Shown here: piece by piece, positions 43,789 to 52,107 of the stretch
Numbering within the stretch: the stretch's first letter is position 1
How the letters are laid out: each line of letters opens with the position of its first letter
Assembly (NCBI GenBank): GCA_963677355.2
Contig: CAXXXQ010000001.1
Location: forward strand, 372,001-436,000
Source: Thiomicrorhabdus sp963677355
GTDB lineage: Bacteria > Pseudomonadota > Gammaproteobacteria > Thiomicrospirales > Thiomicrospiraceae
Length of the DNA stretch: 64,000 bases
Direction: 5' to 3'
Notes under the pieces: model-generated
The model's database searches: none
The model's input: only the letters and a program-made list of their open reading frames with translations
Told to the model about the DNA's origin: nothing
Made by a program: the position numbers and the translations under genes

Positions 43789-46275
43789 TTAACTGGTTTT
43801 TTTGGCTGCTGGCTTCTTACGAGCTGCCGGTTTCTTCGCAGTTGTTTTCTTTGCAGCCGGTTTCTTGGCTGCCGGCTTTTTAGCCGGAGCCTTTTTAGCC
43901 GTGGTTTTTTTGGTTGCCGCTCGCCCGCGTTTCTTAGGTTCGGGCGCCTCATCCAAACGTTTCTGACACTCTTCCAAAGTCAAGGCCAAAGCGTCTTCAT
44001 CTTTGGCTATCTTGGCATTCTTCTTAGTCGTCACATCGGTGATATATGGCCCCCAACGTCCTTTGAGAATTTTTACATCCGTTCCCGGGAAGGTCTTGAC
44101 GATCTTATCCGCTTCCGCCTGAATTTTGGCTTCAATCAGACCGACCGCTTCTTCCAAGGTGATACTGAGCGGTTCAAAACCTTTAATCGGTGCATATTGT
44201 TTCGGACCATACTCAAGGTATGGACCGAAAGGTCCCTGCTTGGCGATAATCTTCTGCCCCTGCTCGACCGAGAACTCGGTACCATCCACCGCTTTGGCAG
44301 AATAGCTTTCCGGCATTTCGCCGACTTCCCTTGGCAACTTGAACAGATCCAACGCCTGCTCCATGGTCAACAGATCCATTTTTTGCCCCGGCATCAAGCT
44401 GGCAAAAGTCGGTTTCTCGTCGTTTTCACCATCGCCCATCTGCACGTAAGGTCCGAAACGACCGATTTTGACAAACATCGGTTTGCCATTATCCGGGTTG
44501 TTACCGAGCAGACGAGCCTGACCCGCTTCCTCTCTGGACACGTCTTCCGCCGCTTCGACTTTCGGATGGAATTGTTTGTAAAACTCATCCAACATCGCCT
44601 GCCACTGCATCTTGCCCTGAGCGATAACATCGAATTTATCTTCCACCTTGGCAGTGAATTGATAATCCAGGATTTCTCCGAAATGTTTGGTTAGGAAGTT
44701 GGTCACAATCCCGGCGATATCGGTCGGGAACAGTTTATTTTTTTCACTGCCGGCCATTTCGCTCAGAGTTTCCGCGACCACTTTACCATCGTCCAAAGTC
44801 AGCTGACGATACTCTCTAGGTTGCCCTTCTCGATCCTCTTTAACGACATAACCGCGTTGCTGAATCGTATCGATGGTCGGAGCATAAGTTGAAGGTCGCC
44901 CAATCCCCATCTCTTCCAAGGTTCTAACCAGACTGGCCTCGTTATAACGCGCCGGCGGTCTACTGTAACTTTGTCTAGCGGATAGGTTGGCCACTTGCAG
45001 TTTTTGACCAATCTGCATCGGAGGCAATAGGCCTTCATCTTCTTTGCCGCCGAAATCATAGACCTTTAAGAAACCGTCAAAAGTGACTACTTCACCTTTG
45101 GCCGTTAATTTTTCCGCCAGCAGATTATCAATGCCGATATCAACGGTAGTGCGCATCAATTGTGCGTCCGCCATTTGCGAGGCAATCGCGCGACGCCAGA
45201 TTAACTGATACAAACGCTGCTCGTTTTTTTCACCGCCAACATTTTCCACCGAAAAATCGGTCGGACGAATCGCTTCGTGCGCTTCTTGCGCATCCGCATT
45301 TTTGGTTTTATAGCGGCGAACATGGCTATATTCACTGCCGTAATCCTTAGAGATGACCTCTTTAGCCTGCGCGATGGCTTGCTCGGAAAGATTCACCGAA
45401 TCCGTTCTCATATAAGTGATTTTCCCGGACTCATATAAACGTTGTGCAACCACCATGGTTTGCTTAACGGAAAAACCAAGCTTTGAAGCCGCTTCCTGCT
45501 GCAAGGTAGAGGTCGTGAACGGAGCCTTCGGTGTGCGTTTAGCCGGTTTCTCTTCCAAGGAGATAACAGAAAGGTTAGCCTTGGCAACAGCCTCTAAAAA
45601 CTCGGTTGCTTCTTGCTCGCTGTCAAAGGTCGCAGTACGTTTAACCTCCAAATCCCCGACCGGAGAACCGGATGCGTCCAACAACTGCAATACGCCCTGA
45701 ACGCGGAATACATAACTCGCCGAAAAAGCTTCAATCTCTTTTTCACGTTCAACAATCAATCGCACCGCGACCGACTGAACTCGTCCGGCAGACAGACCGG
45801 TGCGAATCTTTTTCCACAAAATAGGCGACAGCTCGAAACCAACGATACGGTCTAAAATTCGACGTGCCTGCTGGGCATTCACCAAGTCCAAATCAACCGT
45901 TCTTGGCGATTCGATCGCGGCCTGAATAGCCGGCTTGGTAATTTCATGGAAGACAATACGTTTTGTGGTATCGATATCGAGATTCAGAGCTTCCGCAAGG
46001 TGCCAGGCAATCGCCTCCCCCTCGCGGTCCTCATCCGTTGCTAGCCAGATGGTTTCTGAGGTTTTGGCTAATTTTCTCAATTCGGCAACGTTTTTCTTTT
46101 TATCCGCTGAGATTTCGTAATTTGGTTCAAAACCGTTTTCAATATCGATTCCCATACCTTTCTTTTGAATATCACGAATATGCCCGTAACTGGAACGAAC
46201 CGTAAACCCTTTACCAAGATATTTTTCGATTGTTTTTGCTTTAGCGGGAGACTCCACTATCACCAAATTAGTCAT
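43789..46275 (-). CDS. topA: DNA topoisomerase I
   Basis: This 828-residue type IA topoisomerase relaxes negative supercoils. The TOPRIM domain starts NLVIVESPAKAKTIEKYLG and holds the acidic TDEDREGEAIAWHLAE. The active-site Tyr is in KITYMRTDSVNLSEQA. The C-terminal part contains topoisomerase C-repeats (GRFGPYVQMGDGEN; GPFGPYLEYGPKQYAP; GRWGPYITDVTT) and a long Lys/Ala/Pro tail made of AAKK/AKKP repeats. The tetra-cysteine zinc fingers of the E. coli enzyme are absent; only the repeat type of C-terminus is present. Divergent from the gene at 46543, with a 267-bp AT-rich gap that holds that gene's promoter. Confidence 0.97.
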   Translation of the reverse strand: MTNLVIVESPAKAKTIEKYLGKGFTVRSSYGHIRDIQKKGMGIDIENGFEPNYEISADKKKNVAELRKLAKTSETIWLATDEDREGEAIAWHLAEALNLDIDTTKRIVFHEITKPAIQAAIESPRTVDLDLVNAQQARRILDRIVGFELSPILWKKIRTGLSAGRVQSVAVRLIVEREKEIEAFSASYVFRVQGVLQLLDASGSPVGDLEVKRTATFDSEQEATEFLEAVAKANLSVISLEEKPAKRTPKAPFTTSTLQQEAASKLGFSVKQTMVVAQRLYESGKITYMRTDSVNLSEQAIAQAKEVISKDYGSEYSHVRRYKTKNADAQEAHEAIRPTDFSVENVGGEKNEQRLYQLIWRRAIASQMADAQLMRTTVDIGIDNLLAEKLTAKGEVVTFDGFLKVYDFGGKEDEGLLPPMQIGQKLQVANLSARQSYSRPPARYNEASLVRTLEEMGIGRPSTYAPTIDTIQQRGYVVKEDREGQPREYRQLTLDDGKVVAETLSEMAGSEKNKLFPTDIAGIVTNFLTKHFGEILDYQFTAKVEDKFDVIAQGKMQWQAMLDEFYKQFHPKVEAAEDVSREEAGQARLLGNNPDNGKPMFVKIGRFGPYVQMGDGENDEKPTFASLMPGQKMDLLTMEQALDLFKLPREVGEMPESYSAKAVDGTEFSVEQGQKIIAKQGPFGPYLEYGPKQYAPIKGFEPLSITLEEAVGLIEAKIQAEADKIVKTFPGTDVKILKGRWGPYITDVTTKKNAKIAKDEDALALTLEECQKRLDEAPEPKKRGRAATKKTTAKKAPAKKPAAKKPAAKKTTAKKPAARKKPAAKKTS

Positions 46276-46480
46276 GTATTTTTTATACTCACGTTACAAA
46301 ATCGGACTCAAATTCTAAGACCAAGTTTTCGATTTTTGATTAATCTCTATTTTTTTAGGTTGCATAATTTTTCTAGGATTTGCAATCACAAATTTAATTT
46401 ACTTATTATTTTATTAATCAAACTTGCTCAATCGGCTTTACGGTTCTTTTAAAGAATTACGGAATTTTACTGAATAGTTT

Positions 46481-46509
46481 TTTACGTATCTAAAGACCTT
46501 ATATATAAT
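46481..46509 (+). promoter_or_regulatory. Sigma-70-like promoter of the REC/HATPase gene
   Basis: TTTACG (46481-46486) and TATAAT (46504-46509) are separated by exactly 17 bp, giving a good -10 and fair -35 match. The start point would be near 46516, about 27 bases before the TTG start at 46543. Nothing else is seen in this 267-bp AT-rich gap. Confidence 0.6.
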
Positions 46510-46542
46510 GAATTAAACCTCTAACCTAGAACGCCAAATATT

Positions 46543-47493
46543 TTGAACCCAACTTATCTTTCAAAGCCGTCGGAATCCGCTGCTCAGACACAAGGTATTT
46601 ATCTTCTGACCACGGAGCAGAACCTGATTAACATCATGCAAAACATGTATGACGGCACCGAATACCGGCTGAGACCCTGTAAGACTTTTGCCGAAATAAC
46701 GGTATGTATTCAGCAAGACAGTATGCAGCGCAATGTCGTCATAATTGAGCCTAGCCAATTAACTAATCCCCTTTTTGACGAACTGCAACGACTGCTAACG
46801 GCCAGCTCAAAGCACTATGCCTTTATCCTGACTATGCCGAACTATGATGCCGGACTGATTCAAAACGCATTGCAAAAAGGCGTCTTTTTCTTTCTGGTCG
46901 AGCCCTACTCAGCCGACGTCATCAGAACAAACATTGAGAGCGCCCTAAATACCGAGCTCTCGCTGGTCGCCAGACTTAACCAATTAGATTCCTCGAAAAA
47001 ACTGCCGTTACTGATAGATCAAGCCTGTTTTCAAGTTCAGACTCCCGACGAGGCGCAAACCATAGCCGCAATACTTGGCTATATCTCTCCAAACCCCAGC
47101 AAAGTCTCTTTGGGCCTGTTTGAACTGATGCTTAACGGCATTGAGCACGGCAACTTAGGCCTCGGCTACCATAAAAAAGCGGAACTGCTAGCCAAGGGCT
47201 CACTACAGGAAGAAACCAGACAACGTTTAAAACAGCCTGAAAACACAAACAAATATGTGCATATTTCCGTTAAAAGAAAGCCTACCCGTTTGGTATTCAC
47301 GATTAAAGATGAAGGTAGCGGATTTAACTATCAAGACTTTTTAGAGTTTGATCAGCAACGTACTTTAGCGAAAAACGGCAGAGGCATTATGATTGCCAAT
47401 CGATATAGTTTTGATGAATTGACTTTCGAGAATGGCGGCTCCACTGTGATTGCACAGGTCTTTCTGAATCCGCAATCAGCTACCGTCACTTGA
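46543..47493 (+). CDS. Receiver-like and HATPase_c_2 (anti-sigma kinase-like) protein
   Basis: This 316-residue protein has an N-terminal receiver-like fold (GIYLLTTEQNLINIMQ to FFLVEPYSADVIRTNI) in which the phospho-Asp position reads VVIIEPSQ, so it may not be phosphorylated. The C-terminal half is an RsbW/SpoIIAB-type ATPase with LGLFELMLNGIEHGNLGLGY (N box), KDEGSGFN (G1 box) and GRGIMIANRY (G2 box). Such fusions act in partner-switching signalling or as histidine-kinase-like regulators. The TTG start is needed to keep the first beta strand and is supported by a promoter 34 bp upstream. It overlaps the 3' end of dprA by 8 bp on the other strand. Partner unknown. Confidence 0.78.
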   Translation: MNPTYLSKPSESAAQTQGIYLLTTEQNLINIMQNMYDGTEYRLRPCKTFAEITVCIQQDSMQRNVVIIEPSQLTNPLFDELQRLLTASSKHYAFILTMPNYDAGLIQNALQKGVFFFLVEPYSADVIRTNIESALNTELSLVARLNQLDSSKKLPLLIDQACFQVQTPDEAQTIAAILGYISPNPSKVSLGLFELMLNGIEHGNLGLGYHKKAELLAKGSLQEETRQRLKQPENTNKYVHISVKRKPTRLVFTIKDEGSGFNYQDFLEFDQQRTLAKNGRGIMIANRYSFDELTFENGGSTVIAQVFLNPQSATVT

Positions 47494-48619
47494 TACGACG
47501 CCAGCGCGCAGCAGACATCGCCTCAATGTCTCCCGACAGTTCCAGCATAAGCAATTCACTCTGCAAACTCGATACCGGCATTTTCGTCACTACCACCAAC
47601 TCGTCCAAACTAATCGGTTCATAATCGATAAACTCAAGCAAAGGGTGAGCTTTGTGTTGCGACACATCTAATTCAATACCTAGCTGCGAAGCTGAATAGT
47701 TCGTGCCTTTATCCACATTCGCCAGTTGTAAATCACCTTCCAGTGCGGCGGACAATTCCTCGAGAATATCCTGTCCGGACTCCACCAATTTTGCCCCTTG
47801 CTTAATCAGTTGATGACAACCCTTTGCCTGTGGGTTATGGATGGAACCGGGCACCGCAAATACTTCACGTCCCTGTTCCATGGCCGTCCTTGCCGTAATC
47901 AACGACCCGCTTTTCAAAGCCGCTTCCACAACCAAGGTTCCTAGACTCAAACCGCTGATAATACGGTTACGACGCGGAAAGTTATAGCTCAGAGGTTTAG
48001 TGCCCAGGGAAAATTCGGAAATCATCACCCCCTGTTCGACAATCTCTTGGCCTAGTGCCTTATTGGATGCCGGATAAATCCTATCCAACCCGGTACCGAC
48101 AACGGCAACGGTTTTGCCTATCTCTTGCAAGCCTCCCTGATGGGCTGCGGTATCGATTCCCAAAGCCAAACCGCTGGTAATTGTAATCCCTTTGGAAGCA
48201 AGAAAGCGTGCAAAATCTTCGGCAATTTCCTTGCCGGCCTTAGATGCATGCCGACTGCCGACAATCGCAATTTGCGGATCTTGCAGTAATTCGACATGCC
48301 CGCGATAACCCAAAACAATCGGAGGTTCGGATATTTGATTTAACTTTGCGGGAAAAGCTTTATCTTGCGGAAGCAACCAGCCTTGATTATCCGACTCTCC
48401 CCACGCCATAGCCACTTCCGTTTCATGCAATATCTCGTCGGAAAACAGTTTTTCCAACTGATTTTCTTTGATCAGGTTGGCTTTCTGCCATTCCGATTTA
48501 GGCTGTTCCAGCGCCGCACTGATCGTGCCGAAATAGGTTTGAATGGCTTGCAGCTGATGGAAATTGATCCAGCTGTTTTGGAGTCTTAATACTTCTGGTA
48601 AGTCGGCAAAGGTTGACAT
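47486..48619 (-). CDS. dprA: DNA processing protein DprA
   Basis: This 377-residue protein loads RecA onto incoming single-stranded DNA during natural transformation. It has an N-terminal helical domain. The Rossmann-like core carries IVGSRHASKAGKEIAEDFAR, ITSGLALGIDTAAHQGGL and PRRNRIISGLS. A C-terminal winged helix (HPLLEFIDYEPISLDELVVV) completes it. The length is typical. It is divergent from def with a 49-bp gap that carries a possible -10 box (TATAAT near 48628) for def. Together with ComM, it supports competence in this lineage; no uptake genes are in the window. Confidence 0.95.
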   Translation of the reverse strand: MSTFADLPEVLRLQNSWINFHQLQAIQTYFGTISAALEQPKSEWQKANLIKENQLEKLFSDEILHETEVAMAWGESDNQGWLLPQDKAFPAKLNQISEPPIVLGYRGHVELLQDPQIAIVGSRHASKAGKEIAEDFARFLASKGITITSGLALGIDTAAHQGGLQEIGKTVAVVGTGLDRIYPASNKALGQEIVEQGVMISEFSLGTKPLSYNFPRRNRIISGLSLGTLVVEAALKSGSLITARTAMEQGREVFAVPGSIHNPQAKGCHQLIKQGAKLVESGQDILEELSAALEGDLQLANVDKGTNYSASQLGIELDVSQHKAHPLLEFIDYEPISLDELVVVTKMPVSSLQSELLMLELSGDIEAMSAARWRRIK

Positions 48620-48668
48620 AGTCCGCTATAATGGAGCTTGTTTAAATAATTCAAGTATATACGACACT

Positions 48669-49175
48669 ATGGAAAAACTCGATATCGTTCTCTATCCTGA
48701 GCATGGGCTGCGTGAAGTTTGTATGCCGATACCCGAAATGACGGATGATTTAGACAAACTGATTGACGACATGTTTTATACCATGTACGACGCACCGGGC
48801 ATTGGTTTAGCCGCACCGCAAATCGCGGTTCAACAGCGTCTAATCGTGGTAGATGTTTCGGAAACCAAAGACCAGCCGATCGCGTTGCTGAACCCTGAAA
48901 TTGTTCGTTCGGCCGGGGAAATCACCTGGGAAGAAGGCTGTTTATCTTTACCGGGCGTTTACGCTAAAGTCACTCGTCCCAGCGACATTATCGTTCGCGG
49001 CATGGATCGAGACGGCAAGCAGGTTGAGTTTGAAGCCAATGATCTGCTGGCAGTTTGTCTGCAACACGAAATCGACCACCTTAACGGCAAAATGTTCATT
49101 GACCACCTGTCCGGTCTCAAACGAACCCGAGCCTTACAAAAATACCGCAAACTTACCGAACAACCAGAACAATAA
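48669..49175 (+). CDS. def: Peptide deformylase
   Basis: This 168-residue metalloenzyme removes the formyl group from new polypeptides. All three signature motifs are present: GIGLAAPQ, EEGCLSLPG and QHEIDHLNGKMF, with Cys and the two His as metal ligands. The ATG at 48669 is chosen because the N-terminus MEKLDIVLYPEHGL matches the family; an upstream in-frame extension to 48564 overlaps dprA and is unlikely. It heads the def-fmt-rsmB-DUF4390-ntrY-ntrX block, with fmt starting 6 bp downstream. Confidence 0.97.
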   Translation: MEKLDIVLYPEHGLREVCMPIPEMTDDLDKLIDDMFYTMYDAPGIGLAAPQIAVQQRLIVVDVSETKDQPIALLNPEIVRSAGEITWEEGCLSLPGVYAKVTRPSDIIVRGMDRDGKQVEFEANDLLAVCLQHEIDHLNGKMFIDHLSGLKRTRALQKYRKLTEQPEQ

Positions 49176-49181
49176 AAGTAC

Positions 49182-50135
49182 ATGAGCCAGACACTTCGTA
49201 TTATCTTTGCAGGCACACCTGATTTTTCCGTTGCCCCTCTTCAAACTTTAATCGACTCGGAACACGAAGTCATTGCGGTTTATACTCAGCCCGACCGACC
49301 GGCTGGCAGAGGCCGCAAATTGACGGCCAGCCCGGTCAAACAACTGGCTTTGGAACATGATATTCCGGTCTACCAGCCATTGACCCTAAAGGATGAAGAG
49401 GCGCAGAAAGCCTTGCAAGCACTAGATGCCGACTTGATGGTGGTGGTTGCTTATGGTCTGATTCTGCCGCAAATCATTCTCGATGCACCGAAAATGGGCT
49501 GTTTGAATATCCATGCGTCTTTACTGCCTCGCTGGCGCGGCGCGGCACCGATTCAGAGAGCAATTGAATCTGGAGATAAAGAAACCGGAGTCACCATTAT
49601 GCAAATGGATGCCGGCTTGGATACCGGCGATATGCTTTATAAAATCAGCACCGAAATCACCTCTGAAGATACAGCCCAAACCCTGCATGACCGCTTGAGC
49701 ACAATCGGTTGTGAAGCCCTGAACAAAACCATCGACGGTCTGCTAGCAGGCACTATCACGCCTGAAAAACAGGATGAAAGCCAGGTCATCTATGCTGAAA
49801 AGATGAGTAAAGAAGAAGCCTTGATTGACTGGCAGGAACCCGCTCTGATGATTGTCCGCAAAATCCAGGCATTCAACCCTTGGCCGGTGGCTTTCACAAA
49901 ATTCCAAGAGCAACCTCTACGTATTTGGCAAGCGCGCTTAACTTCTGCCGACGAACAGAATGAACTTCCGAAAGCAGTAAAACCGGGAGAAGTCCTCAAA
50001 TTAACCAAAGCAGGACTAATGGTGGCCACGGCTGACGACCCTATCTGCCTACAGCAATTGCAGCCAGCCGGCAAAAAAGCGATGAGTGCTTATGACTTTG
50101 CACAGGCCCGTAACCTGCAAGGACACCAGTTTTAA
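49182..50135 (+). CDS. fmt: Methionyl-tRNA formyltransferase
   Basis: This 317-residue enzyme adds the formyl group to initiator Met-tRNA. N-terminal IIFAGTPDFSVAPLQTLI, the folate-binding NIHASLLPRWRGAAPIQRA with the catalytic Asn-His, and the Asp of MDAGLDTGDMLYK are all present; the C-terminal OB-like domain follows. It acts together with def just upstream. Its stop codon overlaps the rsmB start codon (TAATG). Confidence 0.97.
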   Translation: MSQTLRIIFAGTPDFSVAPLQTLIDSEHEVIAVYTQPDRPAGRGRKLTASPVKQLALEHDIPVYQPLTLKDEEAQKALQALDADLMVVVAYGLILPQIILDAPKMGCLNIHASLLPRWRGAAPIQRAIESGDKETGVTIMQMDAGLDTGDMLYKISTEITSEDTAQTLHDRLSTIGCEALNKTIDGLLAGTITPEKQDESQVIYAEKMSKEEALIDWQEPALMIVRKIQAFNPWPVAFTKFQEQPLRIWQARLTSADEQNELPKAVKPGEVLKLTKAGLMVATADDPICLQQLQPAGKKAMSAYDFAQARNLQGHQF

Positions 50136-51493
50136 TGTCTCAAGTGATGTCTCAAGCCGCCCCGCTTAACAGTCGCTTTATCGCGCTGAAAATCTGCCTG
50201 ACCGTGATTGAAGACGGGCGTTCACTAAGCCAAACACTACCGGAAGGTTTGGCTCAGTTCAGTGATCGCAGGGAACGCAATTTCACCCAAAACCTAGTGC
50301 TCGGCACCATTCGCTGGCAGGGGCGTTTGGAAGCGATCCGCGCTCAACTTTTGAAAAAGAAACTCAAAGCCAAAGACGAAGACATCAACCAGTTGATTTT
50401 GCTCGGCCTGTACCAAATTCTTTACATGGACACCCCCGAACACGCTGCGGTTTCGGAAACCGTGGCCGTAGTGCAGAAACTAAAAAAACCTTGGGCAAAA
50501 GCCTTGGTCAACGGTGTGCTGCGCAACTTCTTAAGAGATCAGGACGCGATCTGCGCCGAAGTCGACCTGAAACCGGCTCAACATTACGCCCATCCGCAAT
50601 GGCTTTTCAAGACCTTGAGAAAAGCCTACCCTGAACAATGGGAAGCGGTCATGCAGGCCAATAATCGTATTGCTCCTCTGACCCTGCGGGTCAACACCAT
50701 TAAACAGTCACGCGAACAGTTTCTGCAACGTCTGGCTGATGATGGAGTTGAAGCCACCGCACATCCGCTCGCGCCACAGGGCGTTCAGTTGCAACAGAGT
50801 ACCGATATCAGTCAGCTTGCCACCTATGAAGAGGGCGGATTCAGCGTTCAGGACGGCGCCGCTCAACAAGCGGCCAATATTTTGCAACCACAAGCCGACG
50901 AACGCATCTTGGACGCTTGCGCCGCTCCGGGAGGCAAAACCACACATTTGCTGGAACTGTCGGCAAACAAGGCTAAAGTACTCGCTTTGGAAGTCGCGCC
51001 GGAACGCATCGAACGTCTGGCGGAAAACCTGCACCGCTTGGAGCTGGATGCCGATTATGAAGTCGGTGATGCCTCCCAGCCTGAGCAATGGTGGGACGGC
51101 AGACCTTTTGACAAAATCCTGCTCGACGCGCCCTGCTCGGCAACCGGCATCATTCGCCGCCATCCCGACATCAAACAGCACCGTACCGAAGAGGATATTG
51201 ACGCTCTGGTCGAACTGCAAGCGGCCATCCTTGAGGCATTGTGGCCAACACTGAAAGTTGGCGGCCAATTGTTGTATGCCACCTGCTCGGTGCTGCCGCG
51301 GGAAAACACCCTACAGATGCAAAACTTCTGTGAGCAGCACGGCGATGCCAAACTGATTGATTTACAACTCGATGGCAGTCTGACATTTGCAACTCCGGGC
51401 TATCAGTATCTGCCCGGCACCGAAGACATGGACGGTTTTTTCTACTGTTTGCTTGAAAAAACGGTATCCACCAACCCGACTACGGCAAAGTAA
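50135..51493 (+). CDS. rsmB: 16S rRNA m5C967 methyltransferase RsmB
   Basis: This 452-residue enzyme has an N-terminal NusB-like domain (NLVLGTIRWQGRLEAIRAQL) and a C-terminal SAM-dependent NOL1/NOP2/Sun domain. The SAM site reads ILDACAAPGGKTTHLLEL, and the catalytic cysteines are in DAPCSATGIIRRHPDIK and YATCSVLPREN. It methylates cytosine 967 of 16S rRNA. It is translationally coupled to fmt by a one-base overlap and followed 2 bp later by the DUF4390 gene. Confidence 0.96.
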   Translation: MSQVMSQAAPLNSRFIALKICLTVIEDGRSLSQTLPEGLAQFSDRRERNFTQNLVLGTIRWQGRLEAIRAQLLKKKLKAKDEDINQLILLGLYQILYMDTPEHAAVSETVAVVQKLKKPWAKALVNGVLRNFLRDQDAICAEVDLKPAQHYAHPQWLFKTLRKAYPEQWEAVMQANNRIAPLTLRVNTIKQSREQFLQRLADDGVEATAHPLAPQGVQLQQSTDISQLATYEEGGFSVQDGAAQQAANILQPQADERILDACAAPGGKTTHLLELSANKAKVLALEVAPERIERLAENLHRLELDADYEVGDASQPEQWWDGRPFDKILLDAPCSATGIIRRHPDIKQHRTEEDIDALVELQAAILEALWPTLKVGGQLLYATCSVLPRENTLQMQNFCEQHGDAKLIDLQLDGSLTFATPGYQYLPGTEDMDGFFYCLLEKTVSTNPTTAK

Positions 51494-51495
51494 CC

Positions 51496-52107
51496 ATGAA
51501 AATTGCCGGATTACCAGCCAACCCCTTGCTGACAATCTTTGGCGTTTCATTATTTTTGATTTTATCGACCTTCAATCAACAGGCTCACGCCCAAAAAGCG
51601 ATTTCAATCGATAAAATTATCGACTATCAACAAGACAAACAGCTGATGATTGACTCGGCCAGCTCTTTCAACTTGCCGGAACATGTCATTGAAGCGATTC
51701 ATCATGAAATTCCTCTCAATTTCAAAATTCAGATTGAACTGCTGGAAAAATCCAAACTCTTAGGCTTCGACTATCATCGTGTGCGCAACCAGATAGAATT
51801 TCATACCGAATTACACTCGGCAGGCGTGAATCGCCTTTATGCGCTGTACAATAGCCGCAACCATAAAGCACAGACCTTTCAGCGCCTTGAAGAGGCGTTA
51901 CAAACACTGGCGACATTACAGGCTTTCCCCATTGCATCTCTTTCTGAATTACACCCGGAACAAAGTTATACTTTACGCATGCGTATCAAGCTGGATTACT
52001 GGAAACTTCCGGCTCCCCTGCTGATAGATGCAATATTTACCGATAATTGGCTGCTGGACAGCCAATGGTATGAAACCACACTGCAAACCCCTCTGAGCTG
52101 GCAATGA
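51496..52107 (+). CDS. DUF4390 family secreted protein
   Basis: This 203-residue protein has a signal peptide or signal anchor (LLTIFGVSLFLILSTFNQQ, about residues 11-29) and a mature domain typical of DUF4390 (NLPEHVIEAIHHEIPLNFKI, DYWKLPAPLLIDAIFTDNW). DUF4390 genes nearly always lie directly before NtrY-type sensor kinases in this gene order, which suggests an accessory periplasmic role in that signalling pair. The start is 2 bp after rsmB and the stop overlaps ntrY by four bases (ATGA), so coupling is tight. Confidence 0.88.
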   Translation: MKIAGLPANPLLTIFGVSLFLILSTFNQQAHAQKAISIDKIIDYQQDKQLMIDSASSFNLPEHVIEAIHHEIPLNFKIQIELLEKSKLLGFDYHRVRNQIEFHTELHSAGVNRLYALYNSRNHKAQTFQRLEEALQTLATLQAFPIASLSELHPEQSYTLRMRIKLDYWKLPAPLLIDAIFTDNWLLDSQWYETTLQTPLSWQ

